DNA of 64,000 nt from the NCBI GenBank assembly GCA_043228905.1, contig JBHGNT010000001.1, forward strand, positions 25,792,001-25,856,000. Direction: 5' to 3'. A model generated the notes under the pieces. That model did not search any database. It was not told where the DNA came from and was given only the letters and a program-made list of their open reading frames with translations. The position numbers were made by a program, and so were the translations under genes. This DNA comes from Azolla caroliniana. Lineage: Eukaryota > Polypodiophyta. Shown one piece after another: positions 1 through 10,871 of this stretch (its first letter is position 1; each line of letters opens with the position of its first letter).

Positions 1-29
1 CTGAGCAGACTTACGCTTCCGTAGTCGCA

Positions 30-353
30 ATGCCTCCACAAGTTTCTAGACCCATTACAAGGGATGGCCCAACTCCGATGGAAATAGAGTCAACACAATG
101 TCGTGCGCCGTTATCAGATGCTGAGAAGCAACGACGTCGAGCGCATCGCCTCTGCCTGTATTGTGGCGGTCCAGGACATATAGCTGTAAATTGTCCACAT
201 AAACCTAGGCGTCAAGTATACCAAGTAAGTGCCCATGAAAACCCTACATCGAGTTCTATTGTTACTTCTAATAACATAAATAAGCCTCATAGTCCATGTC
301 ATGAGAATAGATTTGATGTCTTGAGTCAATTAGAGGATGTGTTAAACGAGTAA
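30..353 (+). pseudogene. gag C-terminus with CCHC zinc knuckle (Gypsy-0)
   Basis: This is the tail of the capsid/nucleocapsid protein. Its first residues are arbitrary because the frame enters from the window edge. A single CCHC knuckle, CLYCGGPGHIAVNCP, fits CX2CX4HX4C and binds the retroelement RNA in the virus-like particle. After the knuckle comes a Ser/Asn-rich tail ending at a stop at 351-353. The protease-pol reading frame resumes about 90 bp later. In a live element gag and pol would be one polyprotein or joined by recoding, so the stop may be a decay mutation. Confidence 0.8.
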
Positions 354-439
354 GTCCGGCCAAAATAGGAGCCATTTGGCTGGACCATCCTAGCTATGTA
401 GAGTTAGTTCCTAGTCGTGGTTCCATTTCATCAAATCAA

Positions 440-3400
440 GTGAGTCGAGTTTTTTCAGCACAAGTTGAGCTTACCACATCTACATGTCATCGAGTCCTAG
501 CCTCTGCCCTTCTAGATTCTGGAGCCAACTCTTGTTTCATGGATCGTGAATTTTCCTTGTCACAAAACATCCTCTTGAATAAGCTTCCCAACCCAGTAGC
601 CGTAGGAGTCATTGATGGACGTCCCATAGCATCAGGAGATATAGTCGAGGAGTCCGAGCCAATTAGGATAGTTCTTGGCAATTTGGCAAGCATAATCTCT
701 TTCAATATTATTCGTAGTCCGGACCACCCAATAGTTCTAGGTCTCCCCTGGTTTGAACTCCATAACCCGAAGATTGATTGGATGAAAAAAACAATTGAGG
801 AGACCCGGGAAAAAAGCACAAATCTTGCATCCCTCTCTCCTACATGTGCTAATAGATCCCCGGAGTTATCGCCCATCTCTTTACAACAGTTGCGGGAGGA
901 AGGGGGGAGTGAGGCCATGTTCGTCTTCGCAATAATAGCAACTCCATCATCCACTTCACGTGAAGCGGATATTAAACTACCAGAGAAATACAAGGAGTTT
1001 TCAGATGTCTTTGATAAGGTGAAGGCCAATACATTGCCGGAGCATCGGCCATACGACTGCCCTATTGACTTACAACCAGGGAAAGAACCTCCATGGGGCC
1101 CAATTTATAATCTCTCCCATGTAGAGCTAGAGACTTTGCGGGAATATATTGATGAGAATCTGGCAAACGGATTCATTCGGCATTCTAGATCCCCTGCTGG
1201 TGCACCTATCTTCTTCGTTAAGAAGAAGAATGGGACTCTTCGGTTGGTCATGGATTATCGAGGGCTAAACAAAGTGACTATCTGAAATAGATATGCTCTA
1301 CCATTAATCCCGAATCTTTTGGAACGTCTCAGTGGTGCAAAATATTTCACGAAGTTGGACCTTCGCGGAGCATATAATCTAGTTTGGATTTGCCCGGGGG
1401 ATGAATGGAAGACAACTTTCCGCACTCACTATGGACATTTTGAGTATACAGTGATGCCATTTGGTCTCACGAATGCACTTGCTGTTTTCCAACATATGGC
1501 GAACGATATTTTTCGAGATTTTCTTGATATCTTCACTATAGTTTACCTAGATGATATTTTAATCTACTCAAAGACCCAAGAGGAGCATGATGAACATGTT
1601 CGTCAAGTATTGCGCCGACTCCGAGAATATGGTCTCTACGCAAAATTAGAAAAGTGTAGTTTCGGCCAGAATCAAGTGGAATTTTTGGGGTATGTTGTAT
1701 CGTCAAATGGTATTGCTATGAACCCCATGAAGGTACAAGCAATTTTAGAGTGGCAAACGCCCCTTTCAGTGCGTGATGTGCAATGTTTTCTCGGGTTTGC
1801 AAATTTTTATCGAAAATTTATTAAAGATTATTCCAAGGTTGTGCTTCCGCTTACTCAGCTCACACATAAAGATCAACCATTTATATGGAGTTTAGATGCA
1901 GCCGAGGCATTCGAAAGCTTAAAACGAGCATTTACAACGGCACCTATCTTAGCACATGTCGACCCAACAAAACGCTTCATCCTCAAAGTCGATGCATCCG
2001 ATTTTGCACTAGGGAGTGTCCTCTCGCAGACTGGAGATGATGGACAACTACACCCTGTCGCCTTTCATTCATGAAAGTTTGAAGCTGCAGAGACCAACTA
2101 CGAGATCCATGACAAAGAGCTTCTTGCAATCGTGGATTCGTTTCAACAATGGCGACATTTCCTAGAAGGTTCTTCTAAGCAGATCATTGTCTACAATGAT
2201 CATAAGAACCTGACTTATTTCCAAAATGCTCGAGTCTTGAGTCGGCGACAAGCCCGGTGGGCGCAATTTTTGACTCACTTCGACTTTATCATCATATATC
2301 GCCCTGGGATGCAGCAAGGCAAAGCATATGCTCTTTCTCGACGCTCTTATATGGAACTTCGTCCAGGGGAACCTGCATTTGAGCATCAAAAACAAATCCT
2401 TTTGGGTCCTAATCGATTACGATTAATGGTAGTTAACGCCATAACAACTCTTGAAAATTCCACTCTTCTTGATTCCATTCGAGATCATATGTCCACTGAT
2501 GATTTCGCCAAGGATGTTTTGGATCATATCGTCCCTGATCGTGCTTCTTGCTCACAGTCAAAAATCCTCGTAATGACTATTGTCAGTTCTATTGGCATGA
2601 TGGTTTTGTATTTCGACAAAATTTATTGTATGTTCCTGATGGTCCCCCACGGCTACAAGTTTTGCAACATTGTCATGACTCACCAATGGCTGGTCATTTT
2701 GGAGTTCACAAGACTCTAGAATTAATTTCTCGACGCTATTGGTGGCCTCACCTTCGTCATTTTGTTGAGGAGTATGTTCGGAGTTGTGATATATGTTGTC
2801 GATCAAAGAATCCTCGTCACCGACCCTATGGCTTACTACAACCACTTCCCATTCCGGAAACACCTTGGAAGTCTATATCCTTGGACTTCATTACTGATCT
2901 CCCAGTTTCAAAAGGTTTTGATGCAATTCTCACAGTGGTTGATCGATTTACCAAAATGGCACATTTCTTGCCATGTACAAAGTCGATTACTAGTCAAGAG
3001 ACGACTGATCTCGTAATGCGGGAGGTATTTAAGCATCATGGTCTGCCGGATGATATTATTAGTGATCGTGGTCCACAATTCATCTCAAAGTTTTGGAAGC
3101 ACCTGTTCAAACTTCTCCACATTTGAGTTAAGCTTTCTTCGGGCTATCATCCTGAAACAAATGGCCAAACAGAGCGTACCAACTAGACATTGGAACAATA
3201 TCTTCGTTGTTTCATCAACTATCAACAAGATGATTGGGTTTCTTTTTTGCACTTGGCGGAATTCGCTTACAACAACTCAGCCCATTCTTCTACAGGATAT
3301 TCCCCATTTTTCGCAAATACGGGCTGTCATCCTCGGTGGACGATGAATGCGCATCCAGAAGTTCCTACCAACCCTGCTGTCGAGGATCGTCTTAGTCGCC

Positions 3401-3996
3401 TCCAAGAAATTCAAGCTAACATTCTCCACAATTTGCACGATGCTCAATTTACACACAAGAGGATTGTCGATCATCATCGTCTAGACTCCTCAAAAAAGTT
3501 CCGCATTGGGGATCATGTATGGCTTCTCCAACACAACATCAAGACCACTCGACCTTGCAGTAAATTGGAGTACCAACGTTTTGGCCCTTACATGATCACT
3601 GGTAAGATAAGTGATGTTGGATTTCGTCTTGACCTCCCTCCGCACATGCATCTTCATCCGGTGTTTCATGTATCCCTTTTGGAACCTTATACTACAAGTT
3701 CAATTCCAGGCCGTCTTACGACACCCCCACCACCTGTCGAGTTCTTGGACGGGCCTGAATTTGAAGTTGCTGCCGTTCTCGATTCTAAAATCGTGCGCAA
3801 CAAGCTGTATTACTTAGTCGATTGGCTAGGCTATACCCCCAATGATCGAACTTGGGAACCTGCCACAAATCTTTCCAATGCTGCAGAACTCGTCAATGCA
3901 TTTCATCGCCAATATCCTTGTAAACCAGGTCCTAATACAAACCCTACGACTCGTGAGACGTGTCGGTGTCGTCGAAGAAGGGGGATAGTGTCATGA
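440..3996 (+). pseudogene. broken pol: protease, RT, RNase H, integrase, chromodomain (Gypsy-0)
   Basis: The protease active site reads LLDSGANSC (about 520). RT follows, with the catalytic box YLDDILIYS near 1540-1570. RNase H and its connection include TSDHKNL-like YNDHKNLTYF near 2200. Integrase has its HHCC finger near 2690-2810, the first Asp in LDFITDLP, the second in ISDRGPQF near 3060 and the Glu in NGQTER near 3160. A C-terminal chromodomain (YYLVDWLGYTPNDRTWEP, about 3806-3860) would direct integration to marked chromatin. The frame is interrupted by stops at about 1283, 2072 and 3124, by a TAG near 3184 where Gln is expected, and by a frameshift between 2540 and 2580. Several stops look like CGA to TGA or CAG to TAG changes. 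The copy cannot make a working polyprotein. Confidence 0.92.
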
Positions 3997-4450
3997 TAAA
4001 AGTCACATCATGCATCGAAAGGATCATGACACTCATATTATGACTCGAAAGGATTTGAACCCACGACCTTATTGTACACATGTCAAATCCTTAACCATTG
4101 TATTAATATTCTTATATGTATAGTCGCTAGAATATGAAATCTAATATCATAGGAATATTCTATATTACTCTACATTCTAGAATGACCTAGAATATTCTAG
4201 AGTGTTCTATACCACTAGAACCTTCTAGAATACTCTAGAGATCTTCTAGATTACTCTACATTCTAGGATAACCTAGAATATTCTAGAGTGTTCTCTATTA
4301 CTTATAAATAGGGATCTACCACCCATCCCAAACCTAAATTGGTTCAACGCCATTTTGTAGCCTACTCTTTGTAATCCATTTTACGCTTCAATATAATAAT
4401 TCTCTTTCAATTATCTCTCTATCTCTTTTTCTCTCTCTTTCTCTCTCTCA
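3989..4450 (+). repeat. 3' LTR of Gypsy-0
   Basis: It starts TGTCATGAT directly after the polypurine tract GAAGAAGGGGGATAG and ends in a CT-rich run closing with CA at 4450, where minus-strand Copia coding sequence begins. The length is about 462 bp. A TATA box TATAAATA lies at 4313-4320. An internal inverted repeat (TGTCATGAT at 3989 with ATCATGACA at 4022) and a reverse-complement tRNA T-arm-like motif (4051-4068) occur in U3. The 3' border is inferred because no second LTR is present in the window. Confidence 0.8.
4153..4320 (+). promoter_or_regulatory. heat-shock-element arrays plus TATA box in Gypsy-0 LTR
   Basis: Alternating GAA and TTC triplets in 5-bp phase occur in three clusters. 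Units at 4175-4207 run TTC, GAA, (acc), GAA, TTC, GAG, TTC. Units at 4218-4240 run GAA, TTC, GAA, CTC, GAG. Units at 4276-4293 run GAA, TTC, GAG, TTC. The second cluster contains a perfect GAAnnTTCnnGAA heat shock element. The TATA box TATAAATA (4313-4320) is 20 bp downstream of the last cluster. Binding by plant HSF factors is inferred from the motif, not shown. Confidence 0.65.
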
Positions 4451-5595
4451 GTCTTGACAAGATCAAGGGCCTTGAAAGCTCAGGAACGTGTCGGACGTTG
4501 TGTAGTACGAGTGTAGAGCCACCCAGAAGGTTGAGCTCTACGTTGTCGATTCTAATTATGGCACAGTGTTGTGAGTTCCCGACTCGAACTGAGTCGGAGT
4601 GCCGGTCCGAGTATTTCTGAAATTGAGATCGGTGAGGTGTCACATGATATGATGCGTCCGAGTCCAGGAGCCATGTGCTCGATTCCTCAGTCGTAAGCAA
4701 AACTTTTGATTCGACTGGGTTCTCTATGGACAGTATGTTCGGGCCGGTCGTCAAAATTTCAGTTGAAGAGCCGACGTAGTTGACCTCCTCATGCCGACTA
4801 CTCTTCTGATCCGCTCTCTGAGCTTTGTCGGTTTTTGCTTTGAGTGCCCAGTAGTCGGCTTTGATGTGTCCCGGTTTCTTGCACTAGTTGCAAATTCGGT
4901 CGTCCTTGGACTTGCTCCAGCTTCACTGATTGTTCGGCGGTCGGGAAGAACTTCTTCTCCGGTTACTTGATCGGTCGATTGAACCTTGTACTACGTAAGC
5001 TTCATCTGCCGAGTCTTTGGCAAAAGACTTTCTCCGAGTTGCTTCAGTCAGGATTGCGCTCGTGATTTCGGAGTACTTAATGGCAGTTGTTGAAACATTG
5101 CACACGGTTGTGACGAAAGTTTCCCAAGAAGAGGGGAGACTACTCATGAGTATCATTGCTCTGAGTTCATCCTCTATTGTCATGCCCTGACACGATATTT
5201 GGGAGCTTAGGCTTTCGTACTCGTTGAGGTGTGCCTGAACCGAATCGGATTCTTTCATCCACAAGTTGTAGAGGCGTCGGATTAGATACATCTTTTTTGT
5301 GGCGACCTTGTTTTCATAAGTTTCCGACTGTGTTTTCCAAAGTTCAAAAGTTGTCGAGCGATTGCACTGTGAAGTACACTGTCTTGGACAAGTGCATCCG
5401 AATCATGGCACAAACGATTCTGTCCAGCTTTCGCCACTCGTTTGCCTTGTATGCTTCTGGAGGATTTTCATTCTCAATCGGGTCTACCTAACCTTTGACT
5501 CTGAGATAGTCCTGCATTTGTTCCTTCCAAAAGTTGAAGTTCAAACCGTCGAACCTCCTTAGACTCATCTCCGATGAGCCGAATGTTGATGCCAT
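4451..5595 (-). pseudogene. gag and start of protease (Copia-3)
   Basis: The minus-strand ATG at 5595 starts a typical copia gag (residues such as LRRFDGLNFNFWK near the start), followed by the UBN2-like gag core (LYNLWMKESDSVQAHLNEYE, about 5260-5200) and MILMSSLPSSWETF. The nucleocapsid knuckle near 4890-4850 reads CKKPGHIKADYW. Its final Cys is Tyr, and a stop sits between the first two Cys, so the finger is broken. The protease/GAG-pre-integrase region follows, with WLLDSDASYHVTPH (the usual DSGAS is DSDAS) and VRHVPELSRPLIL, and ends at the Gypsy-0 junction. Stops and frame changes make this a pseudogene. Confidence 0.85.
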
Positions 5596-6206
5596 CTGAT
5601 TCAATTTCGGTTGGTAAGACTCTGTTCGGAGTTGACTGGGAACCTTAGTTGGGCGCAGCCGGTCGGCTCACCCGATATCGTTCTAGTCGGTCTTGAACCT
5701 GAGTCAGTTTGGTTTCGGATACTTGTTTGTTGAACCTTCTTGGAGTGACTCCGGTTAGCTTCCGATTGTATGCCGAATACCGATCACAAGAAATCGATTG
5801 TTTAGGCCGATTCTGCTTCGGATGACTACAATGATGAGAGGGACGGATCCAACTAATCCTCCCGAATGTCGATCGGCCGAATGAAGCACGAATTTGGTTG
5901 TTGCCTGGAGACCAATCTGCAGCGGGTGGTTACAATAAGCAGGTGAATAGCGTCTGGTGACCTATTCGGATGTTGTTTAACCAAATGAAGCACGATTGGG
6001 TCGGGTGTTGCACAAGGAGGTCACCTCAAGTGGTTACAATCACAGGAACATAGTACAATCGACTAGCTTCCTCCAATTAGTGATTTAACACAGTGAGATG
6101 CAAACTTCTTGTTTGTTTTCTCTCTTCTCTGTTCTTCAAGAAAAACAGAAACATAGTGTTGTGTTCTGTACTATGACGGTCGGTAGCTGGTTGAAGAACC
6201 TCCAAC
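5596..6206 (-). other. untranslated leader of Copia-3
   Basis: This stretch lies between the primer site and the gag ATG, read on the minus strand. No open frame with recognisable protein is visible. It corresponds to the usual copia 5' leader, where packaging and dimerisation signals would be expected; I cannot point to a specific one. Confidence 0.6.
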
Positions 6207-6218
6207 GCTCTGATACCA
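6207..6218 (-). promoter_or_regulatory. primer-binding site for initiator Met tRNA (Copia-3)
   Basis: The minus strand reads TGGTATCAGAGC, complementary to the 3' end of plant tRNA-iMet, the standard copia minus-strand primer. It lies 2 nt inside the LTR border at 6221. Confidence 0.9.
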
Positions 6219-6220
6219 AA

Positions 6221-6517
6221 TGTTAGGGACAAGGTCGTCAGTGCGGAAGAACAAACAACATCTGTGATGTTGAAGGACCTGTGTATGAGAATGAACAAGA
6301 TACAGAGAGAGAGAGAGAGATAGGCACAAAGAAACGTTTTATTTCTTAATAGCAACAATTACAAATGACAACCAACCTTTTACTAAAGGTTACAAAGTCA
6401 CTTTATATGGTGACTATCCTAGGGCAACTACCCTTTATGTTATTTATAGAAATAGCCCAAACTTGGGATGTCCAAAGGGTCACTGTGAATACGGCCATTA
6501 TACACTCGTATTCAACA
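6221..6517 (-). repeat. 5' LTR of Copia-3
   Basis: On the minus strand it starts TGTTGAATAC and ends CCCTAACA, directly followed by the tRNA-Met primer site. The length is 297 bp. It includes a GA/CT microsatellite (about 6304-6322). A TATA-like element lies on the minus strand near 6442-6450. Confidence 0.88.
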
Positions 6518-7515
6518 GAAAGAACTAACAAAGGGGGAGACTAGGAAAAAGGAAGTCGAGCCAACCGAAGGAGTTGGCACATCCAAAAAGGTTGGAACAA
6601 GCAGCAACGGTGACAGAGTCAAGAAGGACAGAGCCGACCGAAAGAAAATGGCCAAGACCTGGACGTGGTCCAGTGTGGTGAAGGGCCTCAAACCGGAAGA
6701 CGATTTGGAGAACACCGACTCAGATAAGAGCTGGAACGAATCGAAGGAAACCGATTCGGTTCAAGATTCAGAGAAGCCGGATCAACTAAATGCCAAGCGG
6801 ACACGGACGTAGCGGAAGTCGACGCCAACATGAAGGAACCGACGGGTCGACAAGCGCCGGAGTCGCAACAACGAGGGAGCTGAAATGGGCCTGTTGAGCA
6901 GACAAGCCGACCGAGGAGGTCGAGATGCGCAGAACCAGAAGGGTCACGGCAAACAAGACCGGACCGGACGAGGAATGCGAGCAAGGCGGAGCAATGCCAG
7001 AAGGAGCCAAGTAGAAGAACCGGCTGCCGCGGACACTAACACCACGATCCGACCTTAAGTTGAGCTTGAGGGGGAGTGTTGAGCGAGCAAGGTCAACCGG
7101 ATTCGGATCAGTTGAATAAGCCTGAGCTGGATCGGCATCTGGAAGGATGAGTCGGGTCGGTATCCGGATGGTATCTGGAAACAACCGGCCGGATCGGGGA
7201 ACCGGATTTGAGCGGGAAACGAAAGCCTAGTAGTAGCCTAGACTACTAGGTAATCATTGTCTCGCAGTCAGTGTCAGTCGCACGTGTGAGCATTGAAGTA
7301 CCTGTCAGTACTTCTGTCAGTCCTTTATGGACTTGTATAAATAGTGTTGTTTAGCACGTTCTATGTACAAAGTTTAAGAGTTAATTTTTTAATATAGTTT
7401 TATGTTCTGCTCTCTCTGTCTCCTCTGTGTTTGAAGCTTTTCCATTAAACCTTCATCTCAATTTCTGTTGCTATCCGGCTGAGTCGGTTCTGTCTGACGC
7501 TTCTGCACATTAACA
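6518..7515 (+). mobile_element. Copia-4: 3' untranslated region and 3' LTR
   Basis: Positions 6518-7076 are a purine-rich non-coding stretch that starts with AACAAAGGGGGAGA and ends in the polypurine tract TTGAGGGGGAG. The LTR (7077-7515, 439 bp) starts TGTTGAGCG and ends CATTAACA, with a plant-type TATA box TATAAATAG near 7336. The arrangement of two purine tracts followed by the LTR matches the end of Copia-1 (about 37588-37690), so the two belong to related lineages. The coding part would lie left of the Copia-3 insertion, outside the window. Confidence 0.75.
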
Positions 7516-7970
7516 TTCACAAACCCTAAAACTGAAATAGGAAGAAGAAGAACCCTAGAACTAAGTGGTATACCTCTCACACTCAAAATAGCCAACCCAA
7601 AGAAACCCAAAAGTGGAAGCCCCTCAAAAGTGGCCCCTCACTCCCTTTTATAGTAGTAAGGGTGAGGCACATTACAAAAAGGAGTAGTCAAATCCCCTTT
7701 CTTTCAAAGGAGAGTATTTGACCTCGATCTTAGGAGGTGAGATTGATGGGTCTTAACTCCATGTCCTCTCACAGACATACTCAATGCCCACTACTCCCTA
7801 CACCCATACTTCATGTGCCTCACTCTAATCTACAAAGTGCACATCACCTTTATACCTTTACATCTTACTTTCCCTCCTTACATTTGTCTATTATTCCTAT
7901 GTTACAATTTTCCTAAGTTCACGTACAATGTTGCACATCTTGTTTTATTCCTCCTGCTCGAGTTTTCTCA
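7516..7970. other. unassigned stretch, possibly LTR-derived (minus strand)
   Basis: No coding sequence is recognised. Read on the minus strand it has a TATA-like TATAAAAGGG near 7645-7655 and lies downstream of the minus-strand Copia RNase H remnant. It could therefore be the decayed 3' LTR/UTR of that element. There is no matching second copy in the window to prove it. Confidence 0.3.
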
Positions 7971-8795
7971 CCATGGCCGAAAATCCTCACGACAGCGTTG
8001 TGATGAACCAGATTTTTCGACAGAGCGACAACGCCATGACTATCACTGTAGACAACTGGAGCCGAGTCGGATTTGACTTGTCGAAACATGCAAGCCAACC
8101 GACCGAGCCATAGGGGCCTCTTTCGCTGCATCAGACGCAACTACATATTCGGCCTCGGTCGTTGATGTGGAAGTGCACTCCTAAAGTTTCGAGTCGGGTT
8201 TGACCTGTCGAAACATGCAAGCCAACCGGCCGAGCCATAGGGGCCTCTTTCGCTGCATCATACGCAAATACATATTCGGCCTCGGTCATTGATGTGGCAG
8301 TGCACTCCTAAAGTTTCGATTTCCACGAGATTGCTCCATTGCCGAACTTAAAGCAGTATCCGGTTGTCGATTTTCGATTGTCCACATAGTCGGACTGAAT
8401 CGAATGCCAAGGTCTTTTATATCTGAACACATGCTTTACTGTGTTCTAGTGCAATCGGCTAGGGTTGTGCATGAATCTATTGACGGATCCTACGGTGTGA
8501 GCAATGTCAGGCCATATCGCGACCATCGCGTACATCAGGGGGTTGATTGTCGATGCATATGAGTAACGGTACTGACTTCATAAATTTCCCCTCCAAACCA
8601 GATATTGAGCAGTCTCAGTGAGACAGCCGAACGCTAATGGGGAACGGGGTCGAAGCTGATTTTGTTGATTTCACTGATTTCATGTTGAAGAGTTCGAGGA
8701 CACATTTAATATAGCCGGATTAGGATACAAACAATTGACTTCGATTTCGATTCCGACTAATATTCATGCCGAGAATGTGCCTTGCAAGACCGAGG
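7971..8795 (-). pseudogene. Copia-5 remnant: end of RT and RNase H, minus strand
   Basis: Read from 8795 leftwards, the minus strand encodes the end of a copia reverse transcriptase in shifting frames: LGLARHILGMNI (8790-8755), YIKCVLELFNMKS, then SYAST..PLMYAMVAIWPDIAHTVG (about 8570-8500). It continues into RNase H (TEAEYVVASDAAKEA and a degenerate copy of the SKNPVxHxRTKHI motif, about 8160-7980). It is heavily frameshifted and contains a 127-bp tandem duplication. At 8795 it abuts the plus-strand gag of Copia-1 with no LTR between them, so its upstream half is missing. Confidence 0.8.
8064..8317. repeat. 127-bp direct tandem duplication in Copia-5 RNase H
   Basis: Copies are 8064-8190 and 8191-8317, each starting GAGTCGG and ending CTAAAGTTTC. 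They differ at only a handful of positions. The duplicated segment covers the AEY..ASDAAKEA part of RNase H, so the event occurred after the element had inserted or decayed. Confidence 0.9.
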
Positions 8796-10231
8796 GTTGA
8801 AGCATGGGAGAATCTAAGGAAGATATTCGCCGCCAATACAACGGCACGAAAGCTTCAACTACGCCAAGAGTTAAACAACATCCAACAACGAGATATGTCC
8901 ATCAGAAGCTACACCTTGAAGATCAAGGAGCTTTGTGATGCACTCGGCTCGTTAAGCGTCAATGTGGAGGATGAAGAAATGGTGCAAATATGCCTCGGCG
9001 GCCTTGCACCACGGTTTGGCGTGATGCGGACCGTTGTACTAGCACGAGAGAATCTGCCCTCCTTCTTCGATCTTCAATCCATGTTGTTGGTCGAAGAAAA
9101 TCATGTTCGAACAAGGAGCAACGCCTCGGAAGGCCACATGCTCTACACACATTCGGACGGAGGAAGAGGATGCAGTCGTGCAAGAAGAGGCTGATTCGGT
9201 CAAGGACGAGGCGGGTGAGGCCCGACTTACGTAAACAACTCGCAATTTCGGCATCAAGACGGAAGCCATCGAGTAACCTTCAGAAGAAGGGGGAGTTGCC
9301 ATTTCGGTCTGAGCCAACAAACCTCGATCGAATGTGGTTATTGCGGAAAAATTGGACACCATGAAGAAGAGTGCTGAAAGAAGAAGCACAAGTCGGCTTC
9401 CACAAGCCGACAACTCACCATTTACGCCACCAACTCTGACTATGAAGATCACGACGGAATGTTTGTAATGAGACATAGAGCAAATTCAATATCAGCCTCT
9501 ACTTCGACTAATGCCTCCAATTCGGAAGATGTATGGTTCGTCGACTCCGATGCTTCGAACCATATGATGTTCCATCAAGAATGGTTCAAAGACCCTCGAG
9601 GATCGACTCGGTTATGTCGAGACCGGAGACGACACCACTCATCTGATTCGGGATGTCAACAATATCCCATTCAGGAAAGAAGGTGAACAAACTTGCATAA
9701 AAAATGTCTTACATGTACCCACCATAATGAAGAATTTGGTCTTGGTCGGCCAAATTGTGGAGCAAGGGATGCAAGTTCGATTCAACCAAGGAGGTTGCTT
9801 CATTGAGAAGGAAGGACGACTAATTGCTCATGGTTGAAGGGAAGGCCGAATGTTTATCCTCAAAGCGAACGAGGTAAAATCGGCCATGTTTGCAAAGGGC
9901 CTCAAATCTGACACTGACATAGAGCTATGGCACAAAAGAATCAGCCATATCAATCTCAACAAACTCAAGGTGATGCAATCGAAAGGAGTCGTCATCGGGC
10001 TCCCGATCTTCAAAGAAAAAGAGATTGAAGGAGTATGTGAAGCATGCCAATTCGGCAAGAAACATCGGCACCCGTTCCCAAAGGAGAGGAACGTGAGCAA
10101 AGGCCTATTGGACGTAGTCAATTCGGATGTGTGGGAACCAGCACAGATGGCTATGTTCGAAGGATGTCAGTACTATGCTACCTTCATCGACGACTTCTCT
10201 AGATACACATGGATCTTTCCCATGAGGATGA
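8796..10231 (+). pseudogene. gag, protease and integrase N-terminus (Copia-1, piece 1)
   Basis: The copia gag core (VEAWENLRKIFAANTTARK, then LGGLAPRFGVMR) runs to about 9190. A CCHC knuckle, CGYCGKIGHHEEEC, lies at 9331-9372 in a frame with a stop right after it. The protease reads VWFVDSDASNHM near 9530 (DSGAS expected). The GAG-pre-integrase domain (ELWHKRISHINLNKL, CEACQFGKKHRHPFP) spans about 9920-10085. The integrase core begins with DVVNSDVWEP and YATFIDDFSRYTWIFPM and is cut at 10231 by Copia-2. Several frameshifts separate these blocks, so no intact polyprotein exists. Confidence 0.9.
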
Positions 10232-10855
10232 TGTTAGATATAATCAATGATCAGCCCCAAGTTGTAAATCTATCCCCATATGTGCTCTTAGAGTGCACAT
10301 TTTGTGATAGCGCCCCAAATGAGGAGCGGCTAGTGTGCAACTCGACCATATGGGTCGATAAGGTGTTAGTCTAGGAAACCGTAGATGCGTAGGACACAAT
10401 GTATTTAGGAAAGAGAGAAATAGGTAATAGGATTGGCTAATCAAGTCAACTAGAATATTTTGTGGGCAAGTTACGATGTATGCGTCATTGACTTCAAGAT
10501 AAGTATTATCTAGCACTAGCCTGTACCTAGGGAGTTGGTCATATTAAATGACAAGTCAATTGACAGAAAAGGAATATCTCCATTACTATCAACTGACTTG
10601 CACATTTAATGTTATACTTAGACCAAACATAGAAAGCAATCCACTTTCTTTTCATAGTGGTTGGCTTGATTATCAGTCCCCACTAATTTTGTAGTGAGTT
10701 GGTCCATATCCTATCTAAGCTCTAAGGTGTGAGTGCATGGGAAAATTACCATTGTGAGCTACTCTCATATGTAATAGAAGTTTTGTTTTCATATATCTCA
10801 TCTCTGTAGTTGTAACTCTATATACCTATCTAGTTGATTCTCAATATTTCTAACA
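10232..10855 (+). repeat. 5' LTR of Copia-2
   Basis: It starts TGTTAGATAT and ends TTTCTAACA, followed immediately by the primer site. It is the intact reference for reconstructing the disrupted 3' LTR. Confidence 0.95.
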
Positions 10856-10871
10856 TGGTATCAGAGCTGAG
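10856..10871 (+). promoter_or_regulatory. tRNA-iMet primer-binding site (Copia-2)
   Basis: TGGTATCAGAGCTGAG follows the 5' LTR without a gap, the usual copia arrangement for priming by initiator Met tRNA. Confidence 0.92.

Larger units (their letters stand above)
1..4450 (+). mobile_element. Gypsy-0: 3' part of a chromodomain Ty3/gypsy retrotransposon
   Basis: The order gag zinc knuckle, protease, reverse transcriptase, RNase H, integrase, chromodomain, polypurine tract (3974-3988) and LTR (3989-4450) identifies a Ty3/gypsy chromovirus. The 5' LTR, primer site and most of gag lie left of the window. The coding part has several in-frame stops and at least one frameshift, so this copy is dead. 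Its pol and its PPT/LTR junction (GGGGGATA then TGTCA) closely resemble Gypsy-A, so the two are related families. The sequence right of 4450 is minus-strand Copia-3 cut in mid protease, so Gypsy-0 most likely inserted into Copia-3; the other half of Copia-3 would lie outside the window. Confidence 0.9.
4451..6517 (-). mobile_element. Copia-3: 5' half of a Ty1/copia element, minus strand
   Basis: Read on the minus strand: LTR (6517-6221), initiator-Met tRNA primer site (6218-6207), an untranslated leader (6206-5596), gag (5595 to about 4800), then the start of protease, cut at 4451 by Gypsy-0. The element lies inside the 3' untranslated part of Copia-4: plus-strand Copia-4 sequence with its polypurine tract and LTR begins right after 6517. 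The integrase, RT, RNase H and second LTR must lie beyond the left edge, together with the second target-site copy. Confidence 0.85.

Noticed and set aside
6512-7184. Minus-strand open frames rich in Ser/Leu/Arg in Copia-4 3' end
   Set aside because: The region is the untranslated end and LTR of a copia element. The frames reflect purine-rich composition.
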